A stretch of 64,000 nt of DNA from Gloeocapsopsis sp. IPPAS B-1203 (GTDB taxonomy: Bacteria > Cyanobacteriota > Cyanobacteriia > Cyanobacteriales > Chroococcidiopsidaceae), in contig NZ_PEIG01000001.1 in NCBI RefSeq assembly GCF_002749975.1, forward strand, positions 62,001-126,000. The letters run 5' to 3'. The notes under the pieces were generated by a model. It had not been told where the DNA came from. It did no database searches and saw only the letters and a list, made by a program, of their open reading frames with translations. Made by a program: the position numbers and the translations under genes. The number at the start of each line of letters is the position of its first letter. Position 1 is the stretch's first letter. Positions 37,189-47,048 of this stretch are shown piece by piece.

Positions 37189-37335
37189 GGTGAGGGGTGA
37201 GGGGTGAGGGATAAGGGGTAAGGGGTAAGCTTAAGAGAGTTATGAGTTAAGAATAATTCTTTTAATAAATGCCTCCGGCACCTTTCTTCGCTTTCCAAAA
37301 CTAGTCACTCACCCCTCGATCCTCACTCCTCATCC
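37189..37335. repeat. Dispersed spacer repeat between plsC and fabD
   Basis: GGGTGAGGGGTGAGG units, then GAGAGTTATGAGTTAAG, then GCCTCCGGCACCTTTCTTCG, which is the inverse of the motif at 27258-27278, and CACTCACCCCTCGATCC. It separates two genes of one operon and lies in the leader of plsC. Confidence 0.65.
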
Positions 37336-37346
37336 CTAATTAATTG

Positions 37347-38228
37347 CTAAGCAGAGAGATCTGCAGCACTACTAATATTCTTTAAGATTAATTCAGAGTG
37401 GGTGCGTTTGATCAAACCAGTTAGCACATTACCAGGACCAATTTCCACAACTTGCTCAATCCCCTCGTGACGGAAGCACTCAGAAGTTTCACGCCACCTA
37501 ACAGCACCAGTCATCTGACGACGCAAGCGTTCTTTGAGCACGTCACCGTCAATAGATGGAGTTGGAGCAACGTTTGACAGTACAGGTACTTGAGCCGAAT
37601 TAAAAACAACTGATTTGATAATTTCCTCAAAGTCAGCAGCAGCAGTAGCCATTAAAGGTGAGTGAAATGCTCCTGATACGTTTAGGGGAACAGCACGCTT
37701 TGATTTTACCTGTGATAGCACTTTGTTTACGGCTTCAGGTGTTCCCGAAATCACCGCTTGGGCGGGGCTGTTGTCATTTGCTAGAACAACATCGGGAGTT
37801 TGTTGAATTTGCTGTTCAAGTTGGTCGCGGTCGAAGCCAATCAAAGCTGCCATCATACCACCAGCAGCATTGTCCATCAATTCGGCTCGCCGCTTGATCA
37901 AGGTTAATCCTGCAGCCCAATCATAAACTCCTGCAGCGTATAGGGCGACATATTCTCCTAAACTGTGACCAGCAACAAGATCAGGATGTTGACCTTGTTG
38001 TTGCAGCAAGTCAGCAAGAATACTTTCAATCACATAAAGACAGGGTTGAGTGTAAAGTGTACGGGAAACTTTATCGTCCTCGCTTTGACAAATTTCAGTC
38101 ACTGACCAGCCCAAGATTTCTTCAGCTTGGGCAAATTTTTGTTGAGCTGCGTCTAGTTCTAATAAATCGATTCCCATACCAATTTTTTGGGAACCTTGTC
38201 CTGGAAATACCCATGCAGTCTTAGTCAT
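37347..38228 (-). CDS. fabD: Malonyl-CoA:ACP transacylase
   Basis: Loads malonate on acyl carrier protein for fatty-acid synthesis. 293 residues with WVFPGQGSQKIGMG, the nucleophile Ser89 in AGHSLGEYVA, Arg in IKRRAELMD, and His in SGAFHSPLMA. Full length, cytoplasmic. Located 18 bases after fabH, so cotranscribed. Confidence 0.96.
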   Translation of the reverse strand: MTKTAWVFPGQGSQKIGMGIDLLELDAAQQKFAQAEEILGWSVTEICQSEDDKVSRTLYTQPCLYVIESILADLLQQQGQHPDLVAGHSLGEYVALYAAGVYDWAAGLTLIKRRAELMDNAAGGMMAALIGFDRDQLEQQIQQTPDVVLANDNSPAQAVISGTPEAVNKVLSQVKSKRAVPLNVSGAFHSPLMATAAADFEEIIKSVVFNSAQVPVLSNVAPTPSIDGDVLKERLRRQMTGAVRWRETSECFRHEGIEQVVEIGPGNVLTGLIKRTHSELILKNISSAADLSA

Positions 38229-38246
38229 GTTTATAGCAGTTAGCGG

Positions 38247-39263
38247 TTAGCGATTAGCATCAAAATTTTCTGTGCCCCATTCAAAGATTGCAGCACCCCA
38301 AGTTAACCCAGCACCAAAACCAGAGGTTGCAATAATGTCACCAGGTTTGATTTTACCTGCACGCACAGCTTCATCAAGTGCTAAAGGAATAGAAGCAGCT
38401 GAAGTATTGCCATGATAGGCAAGATTGCTGATGACTTTGTGGTTGGGAATATGCAGGCGTTCGGCTACAGCGTCGAGGATGCGTTGATTTGCTTGGTGTA
38501 GTAGTAGCCAATCAATTTGCTCGACTTTGAGATTAGCGCGAAACAGTGCCTTATCGATGACCTCTGGAACACGCTGTACTGCAAAGCGATAAACCTCTTT
38601 CCCATTCATTGTAATCGGTTGGTAATTTCCTTTAGCAACATCAATTTCATTAATGAGTGGTTGAGGCTGTGGGCTATAGGCAAGATTAAGGCATTGATTT
38701 TGCGTGCCGTCACTTTTCAGTTCAAATCCTAGTAAGCGATCGCGCCCAGTGGCTTGCATCACTACTGCTCCCGCACCATCGCCAAACAAAACACACGTTC
38801 GTCGATCTTCCCAATCCACCCAGCGTGAGAGAATATCTGCTCCAATTAAAAGAATATTTTGGTAAACACCAGTTCTGATGTACTGTGCAGCAGTCACCAG
38901 TCCAAACACAAAACCTGAACAAGCTGCTGTCATGTCGAAGGCAACGGCTTGAGTAGCGCCTAAAGCTGCTTGAATCTGACACGCACTGCCAAATAAATCG
39001 TCAGGAGTTGAAGTTGCCAGAATAATTAAGTCAATGTCTAGTGGTGTAATTCCTGCCATGACGATCGCCTGCAAAGAGGCTTGAGTGGCGATCGCTTGCA
39101 AAGAGTCATTCGCTGCTGCTAACCGTCGCGAACGAATTCCTGTTCGTGTTGCAATCCATTCATCTGAAGTTTCCACGAGCTGACTGAGTACTTGGTTGCT
39201 TAGGGAATTAGTCGGTACTGCTGAACCACTCCCTGTAATTGCTACCCCAAAATTTTGCAACAT
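38247..39263 (-). CDS. fabH: 3-oxoacyl-ACP synthase III
   Basis: Condenses acetyl-CoA with malonyl-ACP to start fatty-acid chains. 338 residues; the catalytic triad is visible as Cys115 in [11 protein letters not shown], His in [10 protein letters not shown] and Asn in [11 protein letters not shown]. The N-terminus [31 protein letters not shown] is typical. Part of the plsX-fabH-fabD operon. Confidence 0.97.
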   Translation of the reverse strand: MLQNFGVAITGSGSAVPTNSLSNQVLSQLVETSDEWIATRTGIRSRRLAAANDSLQAIATQASLQAIVMAGITPLDIDLIILATSTPDDLFGSACQIQAALGATQAVAFDMTAACSGFVFGLVTAAQYIRTGVYQNILLIGADILSRWVDWEDRRTCVLFGDGAGAVVMQATGRDRLLGFELKSDGTQNQCLNLAYSPQPQPLINEIDVAKGNYQPITMNGKEVYRFAVQRVPEVIDKALFRANLKVEQIDWLLLHQANQRILDAVAERLHIPNHKVISNLAYHGNTSAASIPLALDEAVRAGKIKPGDIIATSGFGAGLTWGAAIFEWGTENFDANR

Positions 39264-39395
39264 TCTTCTCCATAGTTCAGATGTGGGTTGTGAAGATTTT
39301 AGAGAGTTAGTGATTGGCGATCAGTGGCTAGCAGCTAAAGCAAGTCTTTAGTCGATAGCTTTGCCAACTCCTTGTCCAATTTCTACTTCCTGCCT

Positions 39396-40439
39396 CTACT
39401 CTTCACCTAATTGGCTACTAATTGTTGATGGCTTGCCGCCTCTACTTTGTGATTGAATTCGCTCAAGTACTTGGTTATCGATTGCTTCTTTTGCTAAGCG
39501 AATAGCATTAAAAATTGACGGTGCTTGGGAACTGCCGTGACTGATGATACAAACTCCAGCTACACCAAGAAGCAATCCTCCACCGTGTTCTGCATGATCA
39601 ATCCGCTGCTTGATCCGCTTTAGGTTTGATTTGAGTAGAGCTGTACCAATTTGTCCGTGCAAACCTTGAGGTAACTCTTCTCTAAGAATTTGAATTGCGA
39701 CCTCTCCGACAGCTTCAGCAAACTTCAACAAGACATTACCAGCAAAACCATCACAGACAATCACATCAAATCGTCCGGAAAGGACATCTCGACCTTCCGC
39801 ATTTCCGATAAACGAAATATTATTATTGACTTTCAGTAATTGGTGAGTCTTCACTGCCAAGTCGTTTCCTTTAGATTCTTCCTCGCCGATGTTTAACAAC
39901 CCTACCTTGGGCTGCACGATTCCTAATACGTATTGACTGTAAATCGTTCCCATCAGCGCAAACTGCTCTAAAAACTTAGGACGACAATCTACATTTGCTC
40001 CCACATCAAGAATGAGTACTGGCTTACTGGCAATCATTGTTGGCAAAACTGCACCAATAGCAGGACGATCAATCCCTCGCAGGCGTCCCAAGCGTAGCAA
40101 AGCAGCTGCCATTGCGGCTCCGGAATGACCAGCCGAAACCACAGCATCTGCTTGTTTTTGTTTTACTAAGTCCATCGCTACATTAATTGAAGCCTTTGGT
40201 TTGCGTTTGATAGCACTAAGCGGCTCCTCATGCATTTCTACCGTTCCTTCTGCTGGAACGATGGCGATTTGGTCTAAACGATTTTGGTGTAAAACAGATT
40301 TAATTTGCTGGGGATCTCCCACCAAGACAACTTCTACTCCTAATTCCTCCCGTGCCCGCAGTGCGCCAGCAACAATTTCGGTAGGAGCATAGTCCCCCCC
40401 CATAGCATCAATTGCGATCCGTGCGCGAGTCGCTCCCAT
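39396..40439 (-). CDS. plsX: Phosphate acyltransferase PlsX
   Basis: Forms acyl phosphate from acyl-ACP as the first step of phospholipid synthesis. 347 residues with RIAIDAMGGDYAPTEIVAGAL, VSAGHSGAAMAAALLRLGR and NADCRP-type metal region (VGANVDCRP), closing with GLLLGVAGVCIISHGSS. First gene of the operon; the 132-base gap before fabH contains short repeat-like sequence. Confidence 0.96.
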   Translation of the reverse strand: MGATRARIAIDAMGGDYAPTEIVAGALRAREELGVEVVLVGDPQQIKSVLHQNRLDQIAIVPAEGTVEMHEEPLSAIKRKPKASINVAMDLVKQKQADAVVSAGHSGAAMAAALLRLGRLRGIDRPAIGAVLPTMIASKPVLILDVGANVDCRPKFLEQFALMGTIYSQYVLGIVQPKVGLLNIGEEESKGNDLAVKTHQLLKVNNNISFIGNAEGRDVLSGRFDVIVCDGFAGNVLLKFAEAVGEVAIQILREELPQGLHGQIGTALLKSNLKRIKQRIDHAEHGGGLLLGVAGVCIISHGSSQAPSIFNAIRLAKEAIDNQVLERIQSQSRGGKPSTISSQLGEE

Positions 40440-40763
40440 TGCTCAAAGTTCTAGAAACCTACAAAATTCTATCAGATTAAGCGTTATCGGTTGGGAATTA
40501 AAAGTTTTGGAGGAGATGAATATCTCACTCAGATACTTCTACAGCAGGGGTTAGAGCATTTTAGTTCAAATTAGAGAAATTCAACAAAGTAAGGAAAAAG
40601 ATGTTGTAGAGTTATTTTTCACTCTGCAGCTCTTAAGCTACTTGTTTCTTTTCAAGCTTGAAACTCTTTACCTTAGTTGATCGACACGTAATAGAGTTAA
40701 AATCATCTCCTGAATTGGAATTGACACTTCAGGTTTTGAATTGAGCACTGCTGAGGATCAAGA
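40440..40763. other. 324-bp region between divergent plsX and dacB-like genes
   Basis: Should contain both promoters. AGCTCTTAAGCT near 40629 is a short inverted repeat. I see no gene, terminator or RNA. Confidence 0.45.
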
Positions 40764-42074
40764 ATGCTGCAGCTATTCGGGTCAGGACTGGTTTCACTGT
40801 GGTTGGAAATGGCAGGGTTGCAACCTAAGCCTGTAGACGCTTTGGAATTTTTTACTCTAAATAGTCGTCCTGGTTTAGTTCTGACACCTGATACTCATCC
40901 TTTTGCAGCCAACACTGTACAAGAGTATCTGCGCCAATTGGAGACGACTGGGTTAGTTAGTAATGCTCAAGGCATCTGGCTGCAGTCTGGACCAGTACTA
41001 CTTGCAAACAATCAAGGAACTGAGCCTTTACCTGCCGCTTCGATTACCAAAGTAGCAACTTCACTTGCTGCTTTAAAAACTTGGGGACCAAATCACCAAT
41101 TTGAAACTCTTGTTGGAGCAACTGGACCAATCAATAATGGTGTCTTACACGGAGATTTAGTCATTCAAGGAGGAGGCGATCCCTTTTTTGTCTGGGAAGA
41201 AGCGATCGCACTCGGTAATAGTCTCAACCGCATGGGGATCAAGCAGATTACAGGAGATTTAGTCATTAGTGGCAATTTTGCCATGAACTATAAAACAAAT
41301 TCTTTACAAGCTGGTCAATTGTTACAACAAGCGATCAACGCTACAGCTTGGTCGCGAGAAGCAACCGCGCAATACTTAACAATGTCTCAAGGAACACCCC
41401 GCCCACAAGTCGAGATCGCGGGTACTGTTCAAGTCGCATCTTTACCAAATCCCAAACAAATCTTACTCATACGTCACCGTTCGTTACCCTTGTCGGAAAT
41501 TCTCAAGGAAATGAACATCTATAGCAATAACGAAATGTCGGAAATGCTAGCCCAAAATCTGGGAGGGGCGCAAGTGGTACAATCTACGGCAGCTACTGCT
41601 GCGGTAGTACCGCCACAAGAGATTCAATTAGTGAATGGTTCAGGCTTAGGAGTCGAAAACCGCATTTCACCAAGAGCCGCTTGCGCAATGTTAATGGCAA
41701 TTCAACGCGAGTTACTGCCTTCCCAACTGAGTGTTGCCGATTTATTTCCCGTCTCAGGGCGCGATCGTCGCGGCACAATGGAAGCACGACGCATTCCCCA
41801 AGCTGCTGTGATTAAAACAGGGACTCTTCGTGATGTTAGTGCTTTAGCCGGAGTTATCCCTACACGAGATCGCGGTCTGGTTTGGTTTGCCATCATCAAT
41901 CGCGGCACTAATGTCGAAGGCTTACGTACTAGACAAGATCAACTCTTGCAACGCCTTTTAACACAATGGCAAGCTGCCTCTACAACTCCTGCGGCAATTA
42001 CGCCTAGATCTTTAAACAACACTCCTACCCCACTTGGTGCAGCAAGTCGCAATGAAATCTTGTCTGGAGGTTAA
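40764..42074 (+). CDS. D-alanyl-D-alanine carboxypeptidase/endopeptidase (PBP4, S13)
   Basis: Trims peptidoglycan peptide stems. 436 residues; active-site motifs SxxK (Ser93, Lys96 in ASITKVATS), SNN in YSNNEMSEMLAQN and KTG in VIKTGTLRDVSALAG are all present. The N-terminus has a weak hydrophobic segment and no classical cleavage site, so export rests on family knowledge. Somewhat shorter than E. coli PBP4 (477), usual for cyanobacteria. Convergent with the lptC-like gene. Confidence 0.9.
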   Translation: MLQLFGSGLVSLWLEMAGLQPKPVDALEFFTLNSRPGLVLTPDTHPFAANTVQEYLRQLETTGLVSNAQGIWLQSGPVLLANNQGTEPLPAASITKVATSLAALKTWGPNHQFETLVGATGPINNGVLHGDLVIQGGGDPFFVWEEAIALGNSLNRMGIKQITGDLVISGNFAMNYKTNSLQAGQLLQQAINATAWSREATAQYLTMSQGTPRPQVEIAGTVQVASLPNPKQILLIRHRSLPLSEILKEMNIYSNNEMSEMLAQNLGGAQVVQSTAATAAVVPPQEIQLVNGSGLGVENRISPRAACAMLMAIQRELLPSQLSVADLFPVSGRDRRGTMEARRIPQAAVIKTGTLRDVSALAGVIPTRDRGLVWFAIINRGTNVEGLRTRQDQLLQRLLTQWQAASTTPAAITPRSLNNTPTPLGAASRNEILSGG

Positions 42075-42121
42075 ACATAAATGTAAGCAATTAAGCTAAT
42101 TGCTAATTGCTAATCGCTTAG

Positions 42122-43279
42122 TTAAGGAATGATCTCAGTTACAACTCTATTACCGCTACCACTCCTAACAACAAGACTTTCATCTTGAAGTTTGCCTACG
42201 GCTTTATCACCAGTAAAACTTACAGGCGGTTGACTTTGACGGTAAACAACATTACCTTGGGCTTCAACTAACTGAGTCGGAATTGTCCAAGTTAGCCTTT
42301 GAGAGTTAATGGTCTGACCTTTCTGTCCAGATCCTGCAACATCACCATTAAGATAAGCAATCTGCTTTTGCAAATCCATTCGCCCTTGTTTTGCTGTCAT
42401 CGTCATTTTTTCTTGATGATGTACAATTCGGACTGGCTGATCGGTGGTAACAACTTCTGTATTCAGATCCCAGACGGCGGAGTTGCTGGCAACTTGTACG
42501 GGTGGATTGACAAGTGCAAGTTGGGCATTTTGTTTTAAGGTAGCGACGTTAGTTTTTAAACTGAACTCACCAGAATTAGCAGTTGATCTTGCTGTAATTT
42601 TTTTGTCTTGATAACGGTCAATTGCGATCGCGCGATCGGCAATAAATTTTTCCTCCTCAATCAACCACGTCAAATGTTCAGTTCGCAGTTGTGTGGCAGG
42701 ATTAGTTGTATTAGCAACAACTTTCCCTTGTAACTCAACGTGCTGTTTGCGGGTAAACACCCGTGCTTCTTGGGCTACGGCTTGCACCTGTTTATGACTA
42801 CCAGTGATTTGGTTGCGGACGATCAATAAATCTTTTTCGGGAAGCCATTCTAATTCATTCCCACGCAGTACTAAACCACTTTTAGGATCTGTCGCAACAA
42901 TTTGCCCTTTGAGGAATAGCTGTTTCCCATCTTGATGAACTTCCCCTTCCTGGGCTTTGATTTGATATACAGGCTTACCATCTTGGAATAGCTCGCCTGT
43001 AGGATTTTTGACCTGTGCTACTTGTTGATCTTGACTGTATAACGCTTGCGCAGCATTAACTTTCCAGACAGTCCGCCCTTGTTCGTCTGCTTGTTCCAAA
43101 TCAACGTTATTGAACGTTAATTCAGTGTCAATTTTTTGTACTGTCGTCGTGTCTTCAGATAGCTTGTTCGCAGTTTGATTTTGACTTTGACAACCCATAG
43201 CTGCTAGTAGCAGCACTACTACTAGACGTTGTGCCGTGAAGCCACGGTGAATAGAAGATAAGAGATAGAAACGATTCAT
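42122..43279 (-). CDS. lptC: LptC-family lipopolysaccharide export lipoprotein
   Basis: 385 residues. The signal peptide ends in a lipobox (LLLAAMGC, Cys30), so it is a lipoprotein facing the periplasm. The rest is a chain of beta-strand segments of the LptC/OstA type (for example VWKVNAAQALYSQDQQVAQVKNPTGELF, LVLRGNELEWLPEKDLL, RAITARS-like, and GDVAGSGQKGQTINSQRLTW), longer than E. coli LptC (191) as is usual in cyanobacteria. It would carry LPS from the inner-membrane ABC transporter to LptA/D. It lies 24 bases from an upstream NYN-domain gene on the same strand. Confidence 0.85.
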   Translation of the reverse strand: MNRFYLLSSIHRGFTAQRLVVVLLLAAMGCQSQNQTANKLSEDTTTVQKIDTELTFNNVDLEQADEQGRTVWKVNAAQALYSQDQQVAQVKNPTGELFQDGKPVYQIKAQEGEVHQDGKQLFLKGQIVATDPKSGLVLRGNELEWLPEKDLLIVRNQITGSHKQVQAVAQEARVFTRKQHVELQGKVVANTTNPATQLRTEHLTWLIEEEKFIADRAIAIDRYQDKKITARSTANSGEFSLKTNVATLKQNAQLALVNPPVQVASNSAVWDLNTEVVTTDQPVRIVHHQEKMTMTAKQGRMDLQKQIAYLNGDVAGSGQKGQTINSQRLTWTIPTQLVEAQGNVVYRQSQPPVSFTGDKAVGKLQDESLVVRSGSGNRVVTEIIP

Positions 43280-43303
43280 ATTTCTATCTTCGCTCGTTAT
43301 TCT

Positions 43304-43954
43304 TCACTCTTGCGAAGTTGGAATAATATTTGGTATTCCATCAGGCGCAAGTCCCTCTTGTGAGGGTTGTTCAATAATATTCATTGTGGGAATGGGACGA
43401 TAGAGATAGTCTTGTCTTGGAGTTTTCTGAATATCGTCTTTGATCGACTCTAAATCAATGTAGCGATCTGAAACATTAATCAAGCTATCGCTTGTCATTG
43501 TCCGTAAACTGACAACTTCGACTCGCGCCCCACGATAGCTAACCGCATTTGCCGCATAAGCGAGATCGCCATCGCCACTAACCAATACTGCGGTGTCGTA
43601 GGAATCGACTAATGCCATCATGTCCACAGCAATTTCAACGTCTAGGTTTGCTTTCTTCGAGCCATCCGGTAGCTGGACTAAATCTTTAGCAATGACTCTG
43701 TACCCATTACGCCGCATCCACAATAAAAAACCTTGTTGCTTTTCGTTGGTACGGTCTACGCCTGTATAAAAAAACGAGCGCAACAACCGAGAACCACCAG
43801 TCAGCCTGCATAAGAGTTTTGTGTAGTCAATTTCGATACCTAACTGCAGCGCAGCGTAAAACAAGTTAGATCCATCAATAAAAATGGATACCCTGCCTCG
43901 ATTCTCTAGCACCTGTTCGGGCGTGAAAATCGCATCCGATTCAAAATTTAACAT
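43304..43954 (-). CDS. LabA-type NYN-domain protein (DUF88)
   Basis: 216 residues. NYN/PIN-like nuclease fold with acidic residues in RVSIFIDGSNLFYA (Asp near 27), DVEIAVDMMALVDSYDTAVLVSGDGDLAYAANAV (several Asp) and GARVEVVSLR. Family members include LabA, which modulates circadian output in Synechococcus, and RNases. Which of these applies is not clear. The C-terminal 30 residues are unstructured. Upstream of lptC in the same direction. Confidence 0.85.
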   Translation of the reverse strand: MLNFESDAIFTPEQVLENRGRVSIFIDGSNLFYAALQLGIEIDYTKLLCRLTGGSRLLRSFFYTGVDRTNEKQQGFLLWMRRNGYRVIAKDLVQLPDGSKKANLDVEIAVDMMALVDSYDTAVLVSGDGDLAYAANAVSYRGARVEVVSLRTMTSDSLINVSDRYIDLESIKDDIQKTPRQDYLYRPIPTMNIIEQPSQEGLAPDGIPNIIPTSQE

Positions 43955-44119
43955 GATTTGTTATGCCTCGATGTTATTAAACTTTTTTATTTATAAAAAA
44001 TGATTGTTTTAGATAAAGTATGTTACACCAGACTGTTATATTTTACTGACAATTTATATTAAGACTTGATTATGTTTTGCCATTATAAAGTTGTCAGTAT
44101 TAATATATTCAGTAAATTA

Positions 44120-45718
44120 CTAAATTGTTTGTAGCAACTCAAGCCTTTGAAAAACAGGTTTTGGAGTACCTAATTTTTGCTCTACGCTTAATAGTCCCCA
44201 CTGAGAGTGGGTCTTAAATGGTGTCAAAGTAGCAATTTGTGTTTTTTCATTGAAATTTATTGCAAAACCAAGTTGTTGATAAATCTCGCTTGACACGTTT
44301 GGAATAATTGGTGATAGCAAATATGCTGCTAATCTAATAGATTCCAATACAGTGTATAGCACTTGCTCTACTTGTTGCTGATGTCCTTGTTTATAGAGTG
44401 TCCAAGGTGCTTGTTCGTCAATAAACTTATTACCAGCCCGTACTAAAGACAAGATAGCATCACAAGCTTGGTTAAAAGCTAACGCTTCATAATTCTGTTT
44501 GACTTTTTCTCCTAAAGCTGAGCCAATTGCCTTTAATGGATGGTCTGAGGATATATCCTCACTAGAACAATCAGGAATATTTCCGTTACAGTATTTTTTC
44601 ACCATATTTAAGGTGCGGTTTAGCAAATTGCCTAAATCATTGGCTAAATCTGCATTTAGTACATTAATGAAGCGAGTTTCGTTAAAATCTCCGTCTTTTC
44701 CAAATTCGATTTCTTTAAAAAAGTAATATCGTACGGCATCCGCACCATAACGCTCAACCAAAGCAATGGGATCAAGAGTGTTGCCAAGGCTTTTACCCAT
44801 TTTTTGACCATCTTTAGTCAAAAATCCATGTCCAAAGACTTGGTGAGAAATAGGTAGCTTTGCAGATATTAGCATTGCAGGCCAGTAGACGGCATGGAAG
44901 CGGAGGATATCTTTGCCAATTAAATGTAAATTAATTGGCAGCCATTGACTAAGAACATTTTTTAAACTGGGTTCGTCGTCTGTATCGAGTAATGCAGTAA
45001 GATATCCAACCAAAGCATCAAACCAAACATAAATGGTTTGTTTTGGATCGACTGGTACGGGAAAGCCCCATTGTACGTTTACCCGTGAAATTGAAAAGTC
45101 TTGTAGTCCCTGACTCACAAAACTAAGGACTTCATTACGGCGACTTTCGGGTTGAATAAAATCTGGATGTTGTTGGTATAGTTCTTCTAACTGGGACTGA
45201 TAGCGCGACAGGCGAAAAAAGTAATTTTCTTCATCACGCCACTCAGCTTGCTTATTGGTGTGGATTGGACAGCGATGTCCATCTAGTAGTTCGCGTTCTT
45301 CTTTGAACTCTTCACAAGCAACGCAATACCAGCCTTGTTGTCTACTTTTGTATATATCTCCTTGATCCCAGACGCGTTGAAAGAAATCTTTGACGATCGC
45401 TTCGTGTTTGACGCTTGTTGTACGGATGAAGCTATCGTATTGAATATCTAGTTTTTCCCATAAGGCAACAAATCCCGCCGCAATTTCATCGCAGTATGCT
45501 TGTGGCGATCGCTCTTTGCTTTGTGCCGTACGCTGAATCTTTTGTCCGTGTTCATCGGTTCCTGTCACTAACATGACAGACTTGCCTTGTAACCGCGCAA
45601 ATCTTGCTAGGATATCGGCCGCGATTGTTGTGTAAGCACTACCGATGTGTGGTAGGTCATTCACATAATAAAGTGGTGTTGTCAGCGCGAATTTTGTTGT
45701 TTTACTCGCAGATATCAT
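44120..45718 (-). CDS. metG: Methionyl-tRNA synthetase
   Basis: Charges tRNA-Met. 532 residues, class I. HIGH-type motif PHIGSAYTTIAADILARFARL (20-40), VTGTDEHGQKI, a zinc knuckle with Cys in YCVACEEFKEERELLDGHRCPIH, and the second signature KMGKSLGNTLDP, the usual variant of KMSKS in cyanobacteria. The C-terminal EMAP-like dimer domain of E. coli MetG is absent, also normal. Start ATG at 45718. Confidence 0.96.
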   Translation of the reverse strand: MISASKTTKFALTTPLYYVNDLPHIGSAYTTIAADILARFARLQGKSVMLVTGTDEHGQKIQRTAQSKERSPQAYCDEIAAGFVALWEKLDIQYDSFIRTTSVKHEAIVKDFFQRVWDQGDIYKSRQQGWYCVACEEFKEERELLDGHRCPIHTNKQAEWRDEENYFFRLSRYQSQLEELYQQHPDFIQPESRRNEVLSFVSQGLQDFSISRVNVQWGFPVPVDPKQTIYVWFDALVGYLTALLDTDDEPSLKNVLSQWLPINLHLIGKDILRFHAVYWPAMLISAKLPISHQVFGHGFLTKDGQKMGKSLGNTLDPIALVERYGADAVRYYFFKEIEFGKDGDFNETRFINVLNADLANDLGNLLNRTLNMVKKYCNGNIPDCSSEDISSDHPLKAIGSALGEKVKQNYEALAFNQACDAILSLVRAGNKFIDEQAPWTLYKQGHQQQVEQVLYTVLESIRLAAYLLSPIIPNVSSEIYQQLGFAINFNEKTQIATLTPFKTHSQWGLLSVEQKLGTPKPVFQRLELLQTI

Positions 45719-46117
45719 GCAAAGTTTATAAATAAATTTGAAATTTTCTTTATCATACCTCAGAGTCTCTGAGTGTGTATTTTTGTTACCAAATTCTATT
45801 AGGTAATGGGGTCTCCTAGCGCTAGGATTAGGAAATAACAGAGTAAAATGAAGCAGTTATAAATAATAGCGAACTATCAAGATAAATGCTGTATAGAAAA
45901 CGTAAAAATAGATGATTATATCAATTTTAAGGAATTTATCCTTAAAAAGATACCAGAAAATGATATCTCTTCCAAGCTTCTAACTAAAGATAAACAAGTT
46001 TGTGACAGTTCTTACTTCTGGTACTCACCGCCAAACATAAATAAATGTAACAATTTAGTTAAGTAAAGCTAATTAGCTTTACTAACATCCTAAAAAGCAC
46101 AATCGATATTGCAACGC
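45719..46117. other. 399-bp intergenic region with a 14-bp palindrome
   Basis: The divergent leader region of metG and the acyltransferase gene. TCCTAGCGCTAGGA at 45814-45827 is a perfect 14-bp palindrome, 96 bases upstream of metG. No gene was recognised. Confidence 0.5.
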
Positions 46118-46864
46118 ATGAGTGCAAACAACGCCTTGCAGGTTTCTCAAGGGTTTCTCACTGCGGTGGGAACTCAAATGTTTCGTTATTACGAGGATCG
46201 CATTCCTCGTGGTGGTCCTGTACTCTTGGTGAGCAATCATCGCAGTTTCATGGATGCACCAATTCTTATGACAACTCTAGAACGACCAATTCGCTTTGCC
46301 TGCCATCACTATATGGCTCAAGTGCCAATTATGCGAGAAATTGTCACAGATTTGCTAGGATGCTTTCCGCTAGAGGCAAAAGGAAAAAGACAACAAGGCT
46401 TTTTTGAGCAAGCGTTAAGCTTGTTAGATACTTCCCAAGTCGTTGGCATCTTTCCTGAAGGGACGAAACCGATGGTAACGTTCACACAGCCCGATCATTT
46501 AGGCAAGTTTCATCGTGGTTTTGCGCATTTAGCTTTACGGGCTACTACATCTAGTGTCGAGTCACCAGGACAAAATTTGACGATTTTACCAATAGCGATC
46601 GCATCATTAGAGGAAGTGAACACTTCAGCAGTACCTTTAAAGTTACTCAGTTTATTTGATCCTTCTGAACCTTTATTTAACCAGTCTAGTTGGCATCCAT
46701 TAGTCATTTATCGTCGTGTCGCAGTTTTAGTTGGTCGTCCGTATTGGATTTCACAGCATCAGCAGATGGAATACCAAGGCAAGCAGGCAAAAGAAATAGT
46801 GGCTGAACTAACTCACTACTGTCAAGACGAGATAGCACAACTGTTACGTCAAGGATTTTATTAG
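46118..46864 (+). CDS. Lysophospholipid acyltransferase (LPLAT/PlsC-like)
   Basis: 248 residues from the ATG at 46118 (a TTG three codons earlier is possible). HX4D motif in VSNHRSFMDAPIL, FPEGTKPM block and the LGKFHRGFAHLAL segment mark a glycerolipid acyltransferase different from the plsC at 36.5 kb. It may acylate glycerolipids or other alcohols. Followed on the same strand, after 184 bases, by an alpha/beta hydrolase; the pair together resembles the two halves of plant plastid acyl esterase/acyltransferase proteins, though this is only suggestive. Confidence 0.82.
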   Translation: MSANNALQVSQGFLTAVGTQMFRYYEDRIPRGGPVLLVSNHRSFMDAPILMTTLERPIRFACHHYMAQVPIMREIVTDLLGCFPLEAKGKRQQGFFEQALSLLDTSQVVGIFPEGTKPMVTFTQPDHLGKFHRGFAHLALRATTSSVESPGQNLTILPIAIASLEEVNTSAVPLKLLSLFDPSEPLFNQSSWHPLVIYRRVAVLVGRPYWISQHQQMEYQGKQAKEIVAELTHYCQDEIAQLLRQGFY

Positions 46865-47048
46865 GGATTAAAGATATTGCAATGGTTACTTTATGGTAGG
46901 AATCTAGCACTCGGATTTTTTTGTGTATTCGATACGTCATAAATTTTTAACATTTAATGACTGAATAAAGATTAAAGTTCGATATCATTCCTGTCCCTTG
47001 ACCTTTGACTTATTCACAGCAGATTTTTAAGTTGATTCAAATTTAACA

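Noticed and set aside
37182-37298. N-terminal extension of PlsC by 39 residues
   Set aside because: Encoded by GGGGTGAGG-type repeats (LTPYPLSLTPHPSP); the family start is at 37181.
44760-44830. KMGKS instead of KMSKS in MetRS as a possible defect
   Set aside because: This variant is normal in cyanobacterial MetRS.
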